This document shows positions 1-10,565 of a DNA stretch of 64,000 nucleotides, piece by piece. The notes below the pieces were generated by a model. That model worked only from the letters and a program-made list of their open reading frames with translations, made no database searches and was not told the origin of the DNA. Position 1 is the first letter of the stretch; the number at the start of each line of letters is the position of its first letter. Source of the stretch: Dehalococcoidia bacterium (GTDB taxonomy: Bacteria > Chloroflexota > Dehalococcoidia > Bin125); assembly GCA_022826965.1 (NCBI GenBank), contig JAJDTU010000005.1, forward strand, positions 310,001 to 374,000, written 5' to 3'. The position numbers and the translations under genes are program-made.

Positions 1-658
1 TTATGTCGAGTCAGACCACGAGGTCATCGAAGTCGGCGGAGGAGCCGGCCGGATCGGACTGCCGTTCGCCCTGCGCGCCGCGTCGCTGCTCAACGTCGAA
101 CCGTCGGACGCCATGCGCGAGCAGTTTCGACTCGCGGTCGCCGACTTCGGCATCGACAACGCGACGGTCTTGCCGTCGCGTTGGCCGACCGAAGAGACAG
201 TCCACGCCGACCTCGTCATCACCGCCGATGTCACCTACTTCATCTCCGACATCGAAGCCTTCGTCCGTGCGCTCCACGACGCCGCGCGCCGCCGGGTCAT
301 CATCTTCACCTGGACCGTGCCTCCGCCGAACGTGAACGCCGAACTGTTCGAGGTCGCATTCGGCGAACCGGAAGAACCGTCGCCCGGCTTTCGCGAACTG
401 TTGCCGGTGATCTGGGAACTCGGAATCGTTCCCGACGTTCAGATCGTCGATGAGCCCTTCACCTGGCCGGCGATGAGGGTCACTGACGACGATGACGCCG
501 TTCGCATGGCGCTGGACGAACTCGGACTGCCGGCCGGACATCCCGCCGGCGAACGCATTCGCCCGCACATCGATGACCTGTTCGATCGAAGTCAGGAGTA
601 CCGGCTCAGGTGGCGCACGCCATCGAACGGGATGCTCATCACTTGGAGAACTGACTGA
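1..658 (+). CDS. SAM-dependent methyltransferase, 5' end outside window
   Basis: The frame is open from base 2 to the TGA at 656-658, so the start lies upstream of the window. Near the left edge it reads EVGGGAGRIGLPFALRA, the glycine-rich motif I of class I Rossmann methyltransferases. NVEPSDAM follows, the acidic end of beta 2 that usually holds the SAM ribose, and then DLVITADVTYFI where motif IV is expected. The C-terminal half (FEVAFGEPEEPSPGFREL onward) gives no substrate clue. The ATG at 113 is internal to the domain and should not be used as the start. It converges on tRNA-Arg. The fold is confident; the target molecule is unknown. Confidence 0.8.
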   Translation, partial: YVESDHEVIEVGGGAGRIGLPFALRAASLLNVEPSDAMREQFRLAVADFGIDNATVLPSRWPTEETVHADLVITADVTYFISDIEAFVRALHDAARRRVIIFTWTVPPPNVNAELFEVAFGEPEEPSPGFRELLPVIWELGIVPDVQIVDEPFTWPAMRVTDDDDAVRMALDELGLPAGHPAGERIRPHIDDLFDRSQEYRLRWRTPSNGMLITWRTD

Positions 659-670
659 GAACAGCCGCAG

Positions 671-745
671 TGGCGCCCCCGGTAGGATTCGAACCTACGC
701 ACCCGGCTCCGGAGGCCGGTGCTCTATCCCCTGAGCTACGGGGGC
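671..745 (-). tRNA. tRNA-Arg (anticodon CCG)
   Basis: On the minus strand the acceptor arm GCCCCCG (739-745) pairs with CGGGGGC (675-681), followed by discriminator G and an encoded CCA (671-673). The anticodon stem CCGGC/GCCGG encloses the loop CTCCGGA, giving anticodon CCG. The T arm carries GGTTCGAATCC. All arms close, so this is a complete type I tRNA reading CGG codons. Confidence 0.95.
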
Positions 746-851
746 CGAGTGGTCACGATATCACCGACGATCGGTCACAACGCCGCACCCCAGGCAGCAC
801 CGCCCATACCGGAACGGCGCTGCTTCGTCGCGCTGGTCGGTCGCGTCGGAC

Positions 852-2828
852 CTAGGTGCCGACCACCCCGCCGTCGTTCTTGTACGCCGCGACCACGCTC
901 GGCCGCGGGAAGTCCCCGTCGGGGAACGTGCTGGACGGCTCGTCGAGTCCGTCGCCCTCGCCCGGGTGTTGCACACTGACGAACAGGGTGCCGAAGTCGG
1001 GTGTGAACTCCGGGCCGGCCAACTCGCCGCCCGGCACCCCGGTCATGAACCGCCGTATCCGGCCGCGCTCCGGGCCGGCCGTGGGCACCACGTAGATTGA
1101 GTCCGCTTGTCCGAGCTTGCTCGGCTGACCGTCGGTCGAAATCCACAGGTTGCCGTTGGCGTCGACCGCCAGGTTGTCCGGCGCCGAGATCGAGTCGAGC
1201 TCGCTCTTGTCGAAGCCGGCGAAGTACGTCTCCTGCTCCGAGTCGGACGGGTCGCCGCAGAGGATGAAGATGTCCCAGGTGAACCGCCGCGAGGCCGCGT
1301 CGCCTCCGTTCTCGGTCAGCTCGAGGATGTGTCCGTGCGTGTTCGGACCGCGGGGGTTGGCGCCGTCAACCGCGTCTGACGCGCGCTTGGTGTTGTTCGT
1401 CAGCGCGATGTAGACGCGATGGTTGACCGGGTTGACCTCGATGTCCTCGGGCCGATCCATCGGAGTCGCGCCGACGGCATCCGCGGCCAGACGAGTGAAG
1501 CTGGCGATCCCGGCGTTGGTCCACGTGTACAGTGAGCCGCTGCCGGCGACCAGCGGTAGCCACTCACCGCTGCCGTCGTCGTTGAACCTCGCCACGTAGA
1601 GCGTGCCCGAGGACAGCAGGTCGAGGTTCGCCGAGCGGCTGAAGATGTTGTATCGATCATTGCTGATGAACTTGTAGACGTAGTCGAACCGCTCGTCATC
1701 TCCGGAGTAGACCACCGCCCGGCCATCGTCGGACAGCGTCACCGTCGCTGCCTCGTGCTTGAACCGGCCCATCGCGGTGTGCTTGCGAGGCGTAAACGTC
1801 GGGTCGTACGGGTCGATCTCGACCAGGTATCCGAACCGATTCGGCTCGTTCGGCTCCATGTCTAGGTCGAAGCGGTCATGGAAGTCTTCCCAGTGTCGTC
1901 GCGACGCGCCCGGGGGAATCCCGTACCGCGCGGCTCGGGTTTCCTCGCCGGCGTTCGCGAAGTACTGGTTGAAGTTCTCCTCCGCCGTCAGGATCGTGCC
2001 CCAGGGTGTGCGACCACCGGCGCAGTTGTTCAACATGCCCAGCACGTCGGCGCCGGTCGGGTCGGCCTTCGTGATCGTGTAGACGCTGCGCGCGCCCGGC
2101 CCGGTCAACATCATCGGCGTCTCACCCGTAAGCCGGAAGTTGTGCGAAGACGACGGGTTGTATGACCACGACCCGTCGTCACCGCGCGATACTTCGACCA
2201 CCGACATCCCGTGCGAGGCAATCTCGATCGCCGCCTGCTCGGCGGTGACGTTCTCCGCGTCGTAGCCGGGGAACATGTCGACGCCGCTGGTGTACTCGTG
2301 GTTAACGCCGAGCAGACCGCGCTCGCTCTGTCCTGGCAACAGCGGGAAAAAGCCGTTGTAGTCGCAGTTGAAGCCGAACTGCTTGGCCGCCGCCTCGGCC
2401 GTTTGACCATCCAGGCTGAACTCCGGTGCGCCCGGAGTGACGCCATCGCCCCAGCGGATGATGACGTTCGAGCTGTACCCATCCGCCGTGTTGATCACAT
2501 CCTCGTTGTCGTGAGGGATGCTCTCCAGGCCAACCGTGCTGAACGCCGCGTCGGCCTTGTTCGTCAGCGGGGCCGAGCCGAAAATCTGCGAGCTCAGCGG
2601 CGACGTGCTCAGCGCCAGCAGCGGCGCCCCGGTAATGGTTGCCTTCACCAGCGAGCGCCGCGATATCCGCCGGTTCAGAATCGCCGCGAACGGTTCGTTG
2701 CCGCTCCGGTTCGGAGCCGGCTGGAAGCAAGCGTCGTCGCACGAAATCTCACAGTGGTACGCCGACCTCGCCTTGCGCGATATCCAGTTCAGTGGCGCAA
2801 ATCCGCCCGATGTCTTGTCTGTGTCCAT
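852..2828 (-). CDS. PhoX-type (DUF839) Tat-exported phosphatase-like protein
   Basis: The 658-residue product has a long N-terminal region ending in a twin-arginine motif (SRRSLVKA, about residues 56-63) and a hydrophobic stretch, typical of PhoX proteins folded in the cytoplasm and exported by Tat. The mature part has DUF839/PhoX beta-propeller hallmarks: GLLGVNHEYTSG, GGRTPWGTILTAEENF, FGYLVEIDPYDP, EDIEVNPVNHRVYIA and DNLAVDANGNLWISTDG. Known PhoX enzymes hydrolyse phosphate monoesters with calcium and iron cofactors; phosphate scavenging is therefore inferred. I chose the ATG at 2828 because AAAGGGA lies upstream; an earlier start at 2900 lacks support. It is monocistronic, and no Pho box was recognised. 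Confidence 0.88.
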   Translation of the reverse strand: MDTDKTSGGFAPLNWISRKARSAYHCEISCDDACFQPAPNRSGNEPFAAILNRRISRRSLVKATITGAPLLALSTSPLSSQIFGSAPLTNKADAAFSTVGLESIPHDNEDVINTADGYSSNVIIRWGDGVTPGAPEFSLDGQTAEAAAKQFGFNCDYNGFFPLLPGQSERGLLGVNHEYTSGVDMFPGYDAENVTAEQAAIEIASHGMSVVEVSRGDDGSWSYNPSSSHNFRLTGETPMMLTGPGARSVYTITKADPTGADVLGMLNNCAGGRTPWGTILTAEENFNQYFANAGEETRAARYGIPPGASRRHWEDFHDRFDLDMEPNEPNRFGYLVEIDPYDPTFTPRKHTAMGRFKHEAATVTLSDDGRAVVYSGDDERFDYVYKFISNDRYNIFSRSANLDLLSSGTLYVARFNDDGSGEWLPLVAGSGSLYTWTNAGIASFTRLAADAVGATPMDRPEDIEVNPVNHRVYIALTNNTKRASDAVDGANPRGPNTHGHILELTENGGDAASRRFTWDIFILCGDPSDSEQETYFAGFDKSELDSISAPDNLAVDANGNLWISTDGQPSKLGQADSIYVVPTAGPERGRIRRFMTGVPGGELAGPEFTPDFGTLFVSVQHPGEGDGLDEPSSTFPDGDFPRPSVVAAYKNDGGVVGT

Positions 2829-2993
2829 GTGCCTCAATCCCTTTCCCGCTGTGCTGCATGATGGCTCTTCGAGCTGCTCAACGCAGACTATGAAGCGCAA
2901 CCGGCGCCGCGGATTAACGGGAACGGAACGAGCCGTAAACCTCTCTGGAACACGCGGTGAACGGGCAGCAAACTTGTATCCACACCTGTTCGC

Positions 2994-4547
2994 CTACGCG
3001 AGCTTCGACCTTCTTCGGTATTGGACCGCCTCCGCCACATGCTGAGCGGTGATCACCTCGGACTCAGCCAGGTCGGAAATCGTTCGCGCCACCTTGAGCA
3101 CTCGGTGAAAACCACGCGCCGACAGGCTGAGCCGGTCGACCGCCTCCTGGATCAGCGTCCTCGCCCGATCGTCAAGCTGGTCGTAGCAAAATCGATTGAC
3201 CTCGCGGGCCGAGAGCGACGCATTGGCATTGGGCCCGCACTCCCCGAACCGCTGCTGCTGCACGCGTCGAGCGGACACGACGCGCTGACGAACGTCCGAC
3301 GACGGCTCCGCGCTCGGCGGCGCAGCGCCATTTGATGACTCCATGAGCTTATGCACCTCGACCCTCGGCACATCGACGAACAGGTCGATGCGATCCAGCA
3401 CCGGCCCCGAGATCCGGCGCTGATAGCGGTACACCGCCCCGTCCGAGCAGGTGCAATGCTGCTCCGTCCCGAAGTTCCCGCACGGACACGGGTTCATCGC
3501 CGCGACGAGACAGATGTCCGCCGGATACGTCACGCTCCCGTGCGCCCGCGAGATCGTGATGTGCCGATCCTCCAGCGGCTGGCGCATCGTTTCCAGCGCC
3601 CGAACCGAGAACTCCGGCAACTCGTCCAGGAAGAGCACGCCCCGGTGCGCCATCGTCACCTCGCCCGGCCGCAGACGCTGCCCGCCACCGACCAGACCGG
3701 CGTTCGAGATCGTGTGATGCGGCGCCCGAAACGGTCGTTCGCGGATCAGCCGGTTCCCACCGGTCATCCCGGCGACCGACGCGATCTTGGTCACCTCGAG
3801 CGCTTCCTGAGACGTCAACGGCGGCAAGATGCCTGGCAGACACGAGGCCAGCAGCGTCTTGCCCGCGCCCGGCGGACCGCACATCAGCAGGTTGTGACCG
3901 CCCGCCGCCGCGACTTCCAATGCCCGCTTGACATGTTCCTGTCCACGGACGTCCGAGAAGTCATGGCCGTCGTACGCCGATCCCGGATCGTCATCCGTCG
4001 GATTTGTGGCCGGCCAGATAGCCTCCGACAGCGGCCGCTCCTCCGTCGCCAGTTCGATCCAGTCCCGCAACGAGTCGACCGCCACGACCTCGATCCCGTC
4101 GATCAACGACGCCTCCTCGGCATCGACCTTCGGTACCACGATCCGCCGAACCGAAGCGTCCCTCGCAGCCGCTGCCACCGACAGCACGCCGCGCACGTGA
4201 CGCAACTCACCGTCAAGCGCGAGCTCTCCCAGAAACAGCGTGTCCTGGACCGCCGACTCGCAGACCTGACCCGTGGCGACCAGCATCCCTACCGCGATCG
4301 GCAGGTCGTAACCCGCGCCTTCCTTGCGGATGTGTGCCGGCGCGAGATTGACCGTCACACGCTTGGTCGGGAATCCGGCGCCGGCGTTGCGGATCGCCGA
4401 ACGCACCCGCTCCCGTGCCTCGTCGACCGCCGCGTCGGGCAGGCCGACGATAGTCGTCTTGGGCATGCCCGCCGAGATGTCCACCTCCACGCAAATTGGC
4501 GCTCCGTCCAGGCCGATAACCGCGCCGCTGTTGACTCGCGTATGCAT
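2994..4547 (-). CDS. comM: YifB/ComM family Mg-chelatase-like AAA+ ATPase
   Basis: The 517-residue protein has the three-part YifB/ComM layout. An N-terminal ChlI domain (residues 1-170, MHTRVNSGAVIGLDG... TTIVGLPDAAV) is followed by an AAA+ module with Walker A GPPGAGKTLLAS and Walker B VLFLDELPEF. The metal-binding-like MNPCPCGNFG follows, and the protein ends in the Mg_chelatase_C helical domain. ComM is known as a hexameric helicase that promotes branch migration during natural transformation; the ComEA/ComEC genes at 46-49 kb fit that role. The ATG at 4547 begins the conserved N-terminus; upstream ATGs at 4634 and 4616/4613 would add unconserved residues. The leader holds an AGAACACA/TGTGTTCT inverted repeat. 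Confidence 0.93.
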   Translation of the reverse strand: MHTRVNSGAVIGLDGAPICVEVDISAGMPKTTIVGLPDAAVDEARERVRSAIRNAGAGFPTKRVTVNLAPAHIRKEGAGYDLPIAVGMLVATGQVCESAVQDTLFLGELALDGELRHVRGVLSVAAAARDASVRRIVVPKVDAEEASLIDGIEVVAVDSLRDWIELATEERPLSEAIWPATNPTDDDPGSAYDGHDFSDVRGQEHVKRALEVAAAGGHNLLMCGPPGAGKTLLASCLPGILPPLTSQEALEVTKIASVAGMTGGNRLIRERPFRAPHHTISNAGLVGGGQRLRPGEVTMAHRGVLFLDELPEFSVRALETMRQPLEDRHITISRAHGSVTYPADICLVAAMNPCPCGNFGTEQHCTCSDGAVYRYQRRISGPVLDRIDLFVDVPRVEVHKLMESSNGAAPPSAEPSSDVRQRVVSARRVQQQRFGECGPNANASLSAREVNRFCYDQLDDRARTLIQEAVDRLSLSARGFHRVLKVARTISDLAESEVITAQHVAEAVQYRRRSKLA

Positions 4548-4572
4548 GTCCGTCTTACCCTTCGGGTTCGAT

Positions 4573-4629
4573 AGAACACATCGACGAAACGTGTGTTCTT
4601 GTCCGTAGGACATCATAGAACACGCATTC
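4573..4629. promoter_or_regulatory. Inverted repeat and extra half-site upstream of comM
   Basis: AGAACACA (4573-4580) and TGTGTTCT (4592-4599) form an 8-bp inverted repeat with an 11-base spacer. A third AGAACAC lies at 4617-4623. The third copy continues as GAACACGCATTC, one base from the Gram-positive LexA pattern GAAC-N4-GTTC. A repressor site in the comM promoter region is inferred, not shown. Confidence 0.4.
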
Positions 4630-4700
4630 GTCACAGCGCAACCTCTTCGCTCCCCGTTCCCTCACCGCCTGTCTGTACTCTGTCGTTTGGAGAGCCAACC

Positions 4701-5834
4701 ATGACCACCAACACGTACCCCGTCCTCGACAGCGGCCTCGCCTTCTTCAACCACGCAGGTGTCTCGCCGCTGCCCGCCGATGTCGCCCAGGCCGTCCACG
4801 ACTACGCCGACCAGGCCGGACGCGCCGGCTACTTCGGCTCGACCTGGATGGAGGACATGGACGACTTTCGCGCCGTCTCGGCCGAGTTGATCGGCGCCCG
4901 CAGCCCCGACGAGATCGCATTCGTCCCCAATACCGCCACAGGAGTATCTGTCTCGGCCGGCGCCTTGAATCTGCAGGACGGAGACCGCGTCCTCGTTACC
5001 GACGCCGAGTATCCATCGAATCGCCACTTCTACAACATGCTGCAGCAACGCGGCGTCGAGTTGGACATTGTCTACCAGCAGGAAGACGGCCGCATACCAA
5101 CCGAGGACATCATCTCGGCCGTCAACGAGCGAACCAGGCTGGTCGGCATCTCGCACGTGCAATGGGGCAGCGGCTTCCGCTCCAATCTCCGACCCATCGC
5201 CGACGCCGTGCACGCAGTCGGCGGCCTGCTCTCGGTCGACGCCATCCAGTCGGCCGGCGCGCTGCCCGTCAACGTCGCCGAGGACGACGTCGACATCCTC
5301 GCCGCCGGGGGCCACAAGTGGCTGCTCGGCCCGACCGGCTCCGGCATCCTCTACATCCGCGAGGAGCTCATCGACGGGCTCATCCCTCCTGTCCTGGGAG
5401 CAAACAGCATGGACGGCGGCCTGGCCGCCGGTAACGAGCAACTGATCCTCTCGCCGACCGCATCACGATTCGAGCCCGGCGCCACGCCAACCGCCACCAT
5501 GCTCGGATTGCGAGCCTCGGTCCGACACCTGCTCAACATCGGCATCGACAACGTCTGGGCCCAGCTGGACGCAGTAACGTCCTATCTGCGCGACGCGCTG
5601 AAGGACGCCGGCTGTACCGTCTTCTCACCCTGGGGCGACTCGGAACGCAGCGGCATCGTCATCTTCGATCCACCGCAGGAACTCGCCGCGAAGGAAACGG
5701 TCGACGAGACCTGGGAACGACTCCAGGATTCGGGAATCATCACCGCCGTCCGCTTCGGACGCCTGCGCGCGTCGCCCCACTTCTACACGCCCGAGTCCGA
5801 CATCGATCGGTTGGTTGCAGCGCTCAAGCCCTGA
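4701..5834 (+). CDS. Class V aminotransferase (cysteine desulfurase/epimerase-like)
   Basis: This 377-residue PLP enzyme is of fold type I, class V. The start ATG 4701 follows GGAGAGCC and gives FFNHAGVSPLP, the usual N-terminal substrate-pocket segment. The aldimine lysine is in GGHKWLLGPTGSGILY (about residue 205), preceded by the cofactor aspartate in SVDAIQSAGALPV. It resembles the isopenicillin-N-epimerase/selenocysteine-lyase-like branch rather than IscS, since there is no IscS-type C-terminal active-site cysteine loop that I can identify. The substrate is therefore open. It runs away from comM and converges on relA with only 11 bases between the stops. Confidence 0.88.
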   Translation: MTTNTYPVLDSGLAFFNHAGVSPLPADVAQAVHDYADQAGRAGYFGSTWMEDMDDFRAVSAELIGARSPDEIAFVPNTATGVSVSAGALNLQDGDRVLVTDAEYPSNRHFYNMLQQRGVELDIVYQQEDGRIPTEDIISAVNERTRLVGISHVQWGSGFRSNLRPIADAVHAVGGLLSVDAIQSAGALPVNVAEDDVDILAAGGHKWLLGPTGSGILYIREELIDGLIPPVLGANSMDGGLAAGNEQLILSPTASRFEPGATPTATMLGLRASVRHLLNIGIDNVWAQLDAVTSYLRDALKDAGCTVFSPWGDSERSGIVIFDPPQELAAKETVDETWERLQDSGIITAVRFGRLRASPHFYTPESDIDRLVAALKP

Positions 5835-5845
5835 AGCGAGCGCTG

Positions 5846-8050
5846 CTAGTGCTCGCGATCCACGCTCATCACCCCGTGCACCCCATCGAGCTTTGACATC
5901 ACCCGTTGGAGCTGCCGCAGACCGCTGACCTCCACCGTGAACGTCAGCGTCACCGCACCGCGATCTGGTTCACCTGTCACGAACGAGACCATGTTCACGT
6001 TCTCGTCGGCGCAGATCGCAGCCACGTCGCGCGCCAGTCCCACGCGATCCCACCCCACGACCTCGAGCCGCGCCTCCGTCATGCCTCGGAACGTGTTCCA
6101 GCGGACCGGCACGATTCGCTCGTCCTCACCCACCGCCAGGATGTTCGGACACTCGCTGCGATGAATCGTCACACCGCGGCTGCGCGTGATGAACCCGGTG
6201 ATCGCCTCGCCAAGCTGCGGCGAACAGCAAGGCGCGAGCCGCGTCAGCATGTTCGACCCGCCCAGCACGTGCACGGCATCCGCGCTCGGAGCGACCGCCG
6301 GTTCAACGACCTCGACCTCCGCCGCGTTGACCACTTCCTCTTCGTCCGCAGCCGCCGCCTTAAGCGCCACAGCGTGGGCCGTGATATCGCCCGCCCCGAT
6401 CATCGCCAGCGCATCATCCATCGACTTCGCCCGCGTCGCCTCCATCACCTCCGACTCGACCTTTGACAGTCGCAGGCTCAGCCGGCGCAACTCGCGGTCA
6501 AGTTCGTCCCGCCCCCGCGCAATATTCTCCGTCCGCGCCTGCCGATTGAACCACTGCCGAATCTTGGTCCGCGCGTGCTGCGTCGTCACATAGCCGAGCG
6601 CCGGATTGAGCCAGTCGCGACTCGGACCGCGCGCCGTGCGGCTGGTCACGATCTCGACCACGTCGCCGTTCTCTAACGGAGTCGAGAGGCGCGCCAGTCG
6701 CCCGTTCACCTTCGCCCCCACGCACTGATAGCCGACATCGGTGTGAATCCGGAAGGCGAAATCGAGCGGTGTGGCTCCGGTCCTCAGCGCCAGGATCTCG
6801 CCCTTGGGCGTATGCACGAAGACCTGGTCCTGGAACACATCCGAGCGCAACGTCTCGAGGAAGTCGTCCGCCCCCGCGAGTTCGCCCTGCCACTCCACGA
6901 GCTGACGCAGCCACGACATCCGCTCGCGGTCGTTCATCGCGTTGTGGCGGTTCTCCTTGTACGCCCAGTGAACCGCGACGCCGTACTCCGCCTCCTGGTC
7001 CATCTCGTGTGTCCGAATCTGGACTTCGACAGCATGAGACGCCGACCAGAACGCCGTCGTATGCAGCGACTGATATCCGCTCGGTCGAGGGCTCGCGATG
7101 TAGTCGTCGAACTCGCCTGGCAGCGGACGCCACAGTCCATGCACAACGCCCAGCACCGCGTAGCAATCGCTGGTGCTGTCGGTCAACACTCGCAGCGCGA
7201 GCAGGTCGTAGATGTCGTCGAACGACTTCCCCTGCGCCGAATACTTCTTGATCTTCTCGTGGATCGAGAACAGATGCTTGACCCGTCCGCGAACCTGCGC
7301 GCTCAGCCCCGCTCCCTCCAGCGCATTCTCCAGTTGCACGCGAATCTGGCCCAGATAGCGCTCACGCGTCTGGCGCCGCGAAGCGACCAACTCGGAGATT
7401 CGCCGATAGTCCTCCGGCTCCAGGTACTTGAACGCCAGATCCTCTAGCTGAGCCCGGATCTGCCAGATTCCCAGCCGCGCCGCCAGCGGCGCATAGATCT
7501 CCATCGTCTCCCGCGAGATCCGCACCTGCTGCTCCGGACGCATCACGTCGAGCGTGCGCATGTTGTGCAGCCGGTCCGCCAGCTTGACAATCACAACCCG
7601 CACGTCGTCCGCCATCGCGACGAACATCTTGCGCAGATTCTCGGCCTGGACCTCGCGGTCGATCGTGCCCGTCACCCGTGGAAGCTGAAGCGCAGACAGC
7701 TTCGACGCCCCATCGACAAGTTTGGCGACATCGACACCAAACTCGTTGACGAGCTGCGAGCGCGTCACCCCGCAGTCCTCCATCACGTCGTGCAGCAACG
7801 CCGCCTGCAATGCCGGCACGTCGAGCTGCAACTCGGCGCACGTCACCGCGGCCGCGAGAGGATGCTCTATGTACGGATGCCCGGAACGACGCAGATGCCC
7901 CTCGTGCTTCTCCTTGGCGTACTCGTACGCCGAGAGCACCTGGTCCCGATCCACCGGCGCGAGATACTGTTCCAACACATCGACCAACACGTCGATTGTC
8001 GGGTGCTTCGTCAGATCGACAACTTCCGCCGGCACGGTCTGCGTTGCCAT
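5846..8050 (-). CDS. relA: RelA/SpoT family (p)ppGpp synthetase/hydrolase
   Basis: The 734-residue stringent-response enzyme has the full long-RSH layout. An HD hydrolase domain has IEHPLAAA, LLHDVMEDCG and KLADRLHNMRTLDVM, all metal ligands present. It is followed by the synthetase domain (GEFDDYIASPRPSGYQSLHTT), TGS (FVHTPKGEILALRTGATPLDF), a helical region with a CCSP-type motif, and a C-terminal ACT domain. It makes ppGpp from GTP/GDP and ATP and should also degrade it. The synthetase loop is EFDD, the EXDD type usually seen in monofunctional RelA, while bifunctional enzymes normally have RXKD. I chose the ATG at 8050; upstream in-frame residues are not domain-like. Confidence 0.95.
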   Translation of the reverse strand: MATQTVPAEVVDLTKHPTIDVLVDVLEQYLAPVDRDQVLSAYEYAKEKHEGHLRRSGHPYIEHPLAAAVTCAELQLDVPALQAALLHDVMEDCGVTRSQLVNEFGVDVAKLVDGASKLSALQLPRVTGTIDREVQAENLRKMFVAMADDVRVVIVKLADRLHNMRTLDVMRPEQQVRISRETMEIYAPLAARLGIWQIRAQLEDLAFKYLEPEDYRRISELVASRRQTRERYLGQIRVQLENALEGAGLSAQVRGRVKHLFSIHEKIKKYSAQGKSFDDIYDLLALRVLTDSTSDCYAVLGVVHGLWRPLPGEFDDYIASPRPSGYQSLHTTAFWSASHAVEVQIRTHEMDQEAEYGVAVHWAYKENRHNAMNDRERMSWLRQLVEWQGELAGADDFLETLRSDVFQDQVFVHTPKGEILALRTGATPLDFAFRIHTDVGYQCVGAKVNGRLARLSTPLENGDVVEIVTSRTARGPSRDWLNPALGYVTTQHARTKIRQWFNRQARTENIARGRDELDRELRRLSLRLSKVESEVMEATRAKSMDDALAMIGAGDITAHAVALKAAAADEEEVVNAAEVEVVEPAVAPSADAVHVLGGSNMLTRLAPCCSPQLGEAITGFITRSRGVTIHRSECPNILAVGEDERIVPVRWNTFRGMTEARLEVVGWDRVGLARDVAAICADENVNMVSFVTGEPDRGAVTLTFTVEVSGLRQLQRVMSKLDGVHGVMSVDREH

Positions 8051-8148
8051 AACTCGATCATACAAAGCGAAATCGTTTACCTGCCGACGCCGTATGACCA
8101 AGGCGTCAATTCCAGGCGCGTCTGTACGATGACGTGTGAGGATCGAAC

Positions 8149-9456
8149 ATGACCAGCTCCGGCAACCGACAGTTCCAGACCCCGCGCGGGACTCGCGACC
8201 TGCTGCCCGAGGACTACGCAATCCACGCGCACATCCTCAATCATGCCCGCGAACAGGCGAGACTGGCCGGATTCGGATTCATCGAGCCGCCCACCTTCGA
8301 GCAGGCCGAACTCTTCGCCCGCGGCGTCGGCGAGGGCACCGACATCGTCGAAAAAGAGATGTACATCTTCGAGGACCGCGGCGGCGATCGACTCGCCCTA
8401 CGGCCCGAAGGCACCGCCTCCGTCTGCCGCGCCTACCTGCAACACGGCATGGCCAACCAGACCCAGCCTGTCAAGCTCGCCTATCACCTGCCCATCTTCC
8501 GCTACGAGCGCCCGCAGGCCGGCCGCTTCCGCCAGCACACACAGTTCGGCGTCGAAGCCATCGGCGTGCGCGACCCCGCACTCGACGCCGAGGTCATCGA
8601 TCTCGGTTGGCGGGTCGCCCAATCGCTGGGCCTCACCGACCTCAAGATCCTGCTAAACAGCATCGGCGACACCGAGGATCGCCGCGCCTACGTCCCGCTG
8701 CTCAAGGCCCACTTCGAGCCCCACCTCGACAACATTGCCCCCGACGATCGCGCCCGCTGGGAGCGAGCCCCGATGCGGCTGCTCGACAGCAAGGATGAAC
8801 GGACGAAGCCCTACCAGGCTGGCGCCCCGCTCATCACTGACCACCTGCGGCCCGAGTCTGCCGCCTACTACGAGTCGGTCAAGTCGCATCTCGAGGCGTT
8901 CGACATCCCCTATGAGGAACAACCGACGCTCGTGCGCGGTCTCGACTACTACACCCACACCGTCTTTGAGATCGTCCCGGCCGACATCGCGGGCTCCCAG
9001 GTCACGGTGCTGGCCGGCGGCCGCTACGACGGTCTGATCGAACAGATCGGCGGACCGCCGACCCCCGGCATCGGCTTTGGGATGGGCATCGAGCGCGTGG
9101 CCCACCACCTGCGCGATCAGGGTCTTGCACCCGATGACAGCACTGGCACCGAGGTGCTGATTGCCGCCCTCGGAGAAGGCGCCGACCTCGCCGCTTCAAG
9201 GATCGCCGGCGACCTCCGGCGCAGCGGCATCGCCGCCACGCTCGCCTTCGGTGGACGCTCGCTCAAGGCCCAACTGCGCCAGGCCAACCGCGTTGGCGCT
9301 CGGTTCGCCGTCATCGCCGGCGCCCGCGACCTCGCTGAAGGCCGCGTCACAATCCGCGACCTCCAGTCCTCCGAACAGCGCGAGGTCGAGCTCGATCGCG
9401 TCACCATGGAGATCAGAGAACTCGGCAACCTTGCATATACTCCGCCACAGGAGTGA
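8149..9456 (+). CDS. hisS: Histidyl-tRNA synthetase
   Basis: The 435-residue class II synthetase charges tRNA-His. The N-terminus FQTPRGTRDLLPED is the usual HisRS start. Motif 2 reads FRYERPQAGRFRQHTQFG, the histidine-A motif reads LVRGLDYYTHTVFE, GGRYDGL follows, and motif 3 is GIGFGMGIERV. The C-terminal 95 residues are the anticodon-binding alpha/beta domain. The ATG at 8149 has GAGGATC upstream. It is divergent from relA (98-base gap) and first in a hisS-prfA-prmC-hydrolase run. Confidence 0.97.
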   Translation: MTSSGNRQFQTPRGTRDLLPEDYAIHAHILNHAREQARLAGFGFIEPPTFEQAELFARGVGEGTDIVEKEMYIFEDRGGDRLALRPEGTASVCRAYLQHGMANQTQPVKLAYHLPIFRYERPQAGRFRQHTQFGVEAIGVRDPALDAEVIDLGWRVAQSLGLTDLKILLNSIGDTEDRRAYVPLLKAHFEPHLDNIAPDDRARWERAPMRLLDSKDERTKPYQAGAPLITDHLRPESAAYYESVKSHLEAFDIPYEEQPTLVRGLDYYTHTVFEIVPADIAGSQVTVLAGGRYDGLIEQIGGPPTPGIGFGMGIERVAHHLRDQGLAPDDSTGTEVLIAALGEGADLAASRIAGDLRRSGIAATLAFGGRSLKAQLRQANRVGARFAVIAGARDLAEGRVTIRDLQSSEQREVELDRVTMEIRELGNLAYTPPQE

Positions 9457-9464
9457 GGATCGCC

Positions 9465-10564
<1,100 letters not shown>

Positions 10565-10565
<1 letters not shown>

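Noticed and set aside
3351-4574. 407-codon open frame antisense to comM
   Set aside because: The arginine/histidine-rich product is typical of the complement of a high-GC gene; comM motifs are complete on the other strand.
9453-9464. GTG start for prfA overlapping hisS
   Set aside because: The ATG at 9465 has better spacing from GAGG and fits the family N-terminus.
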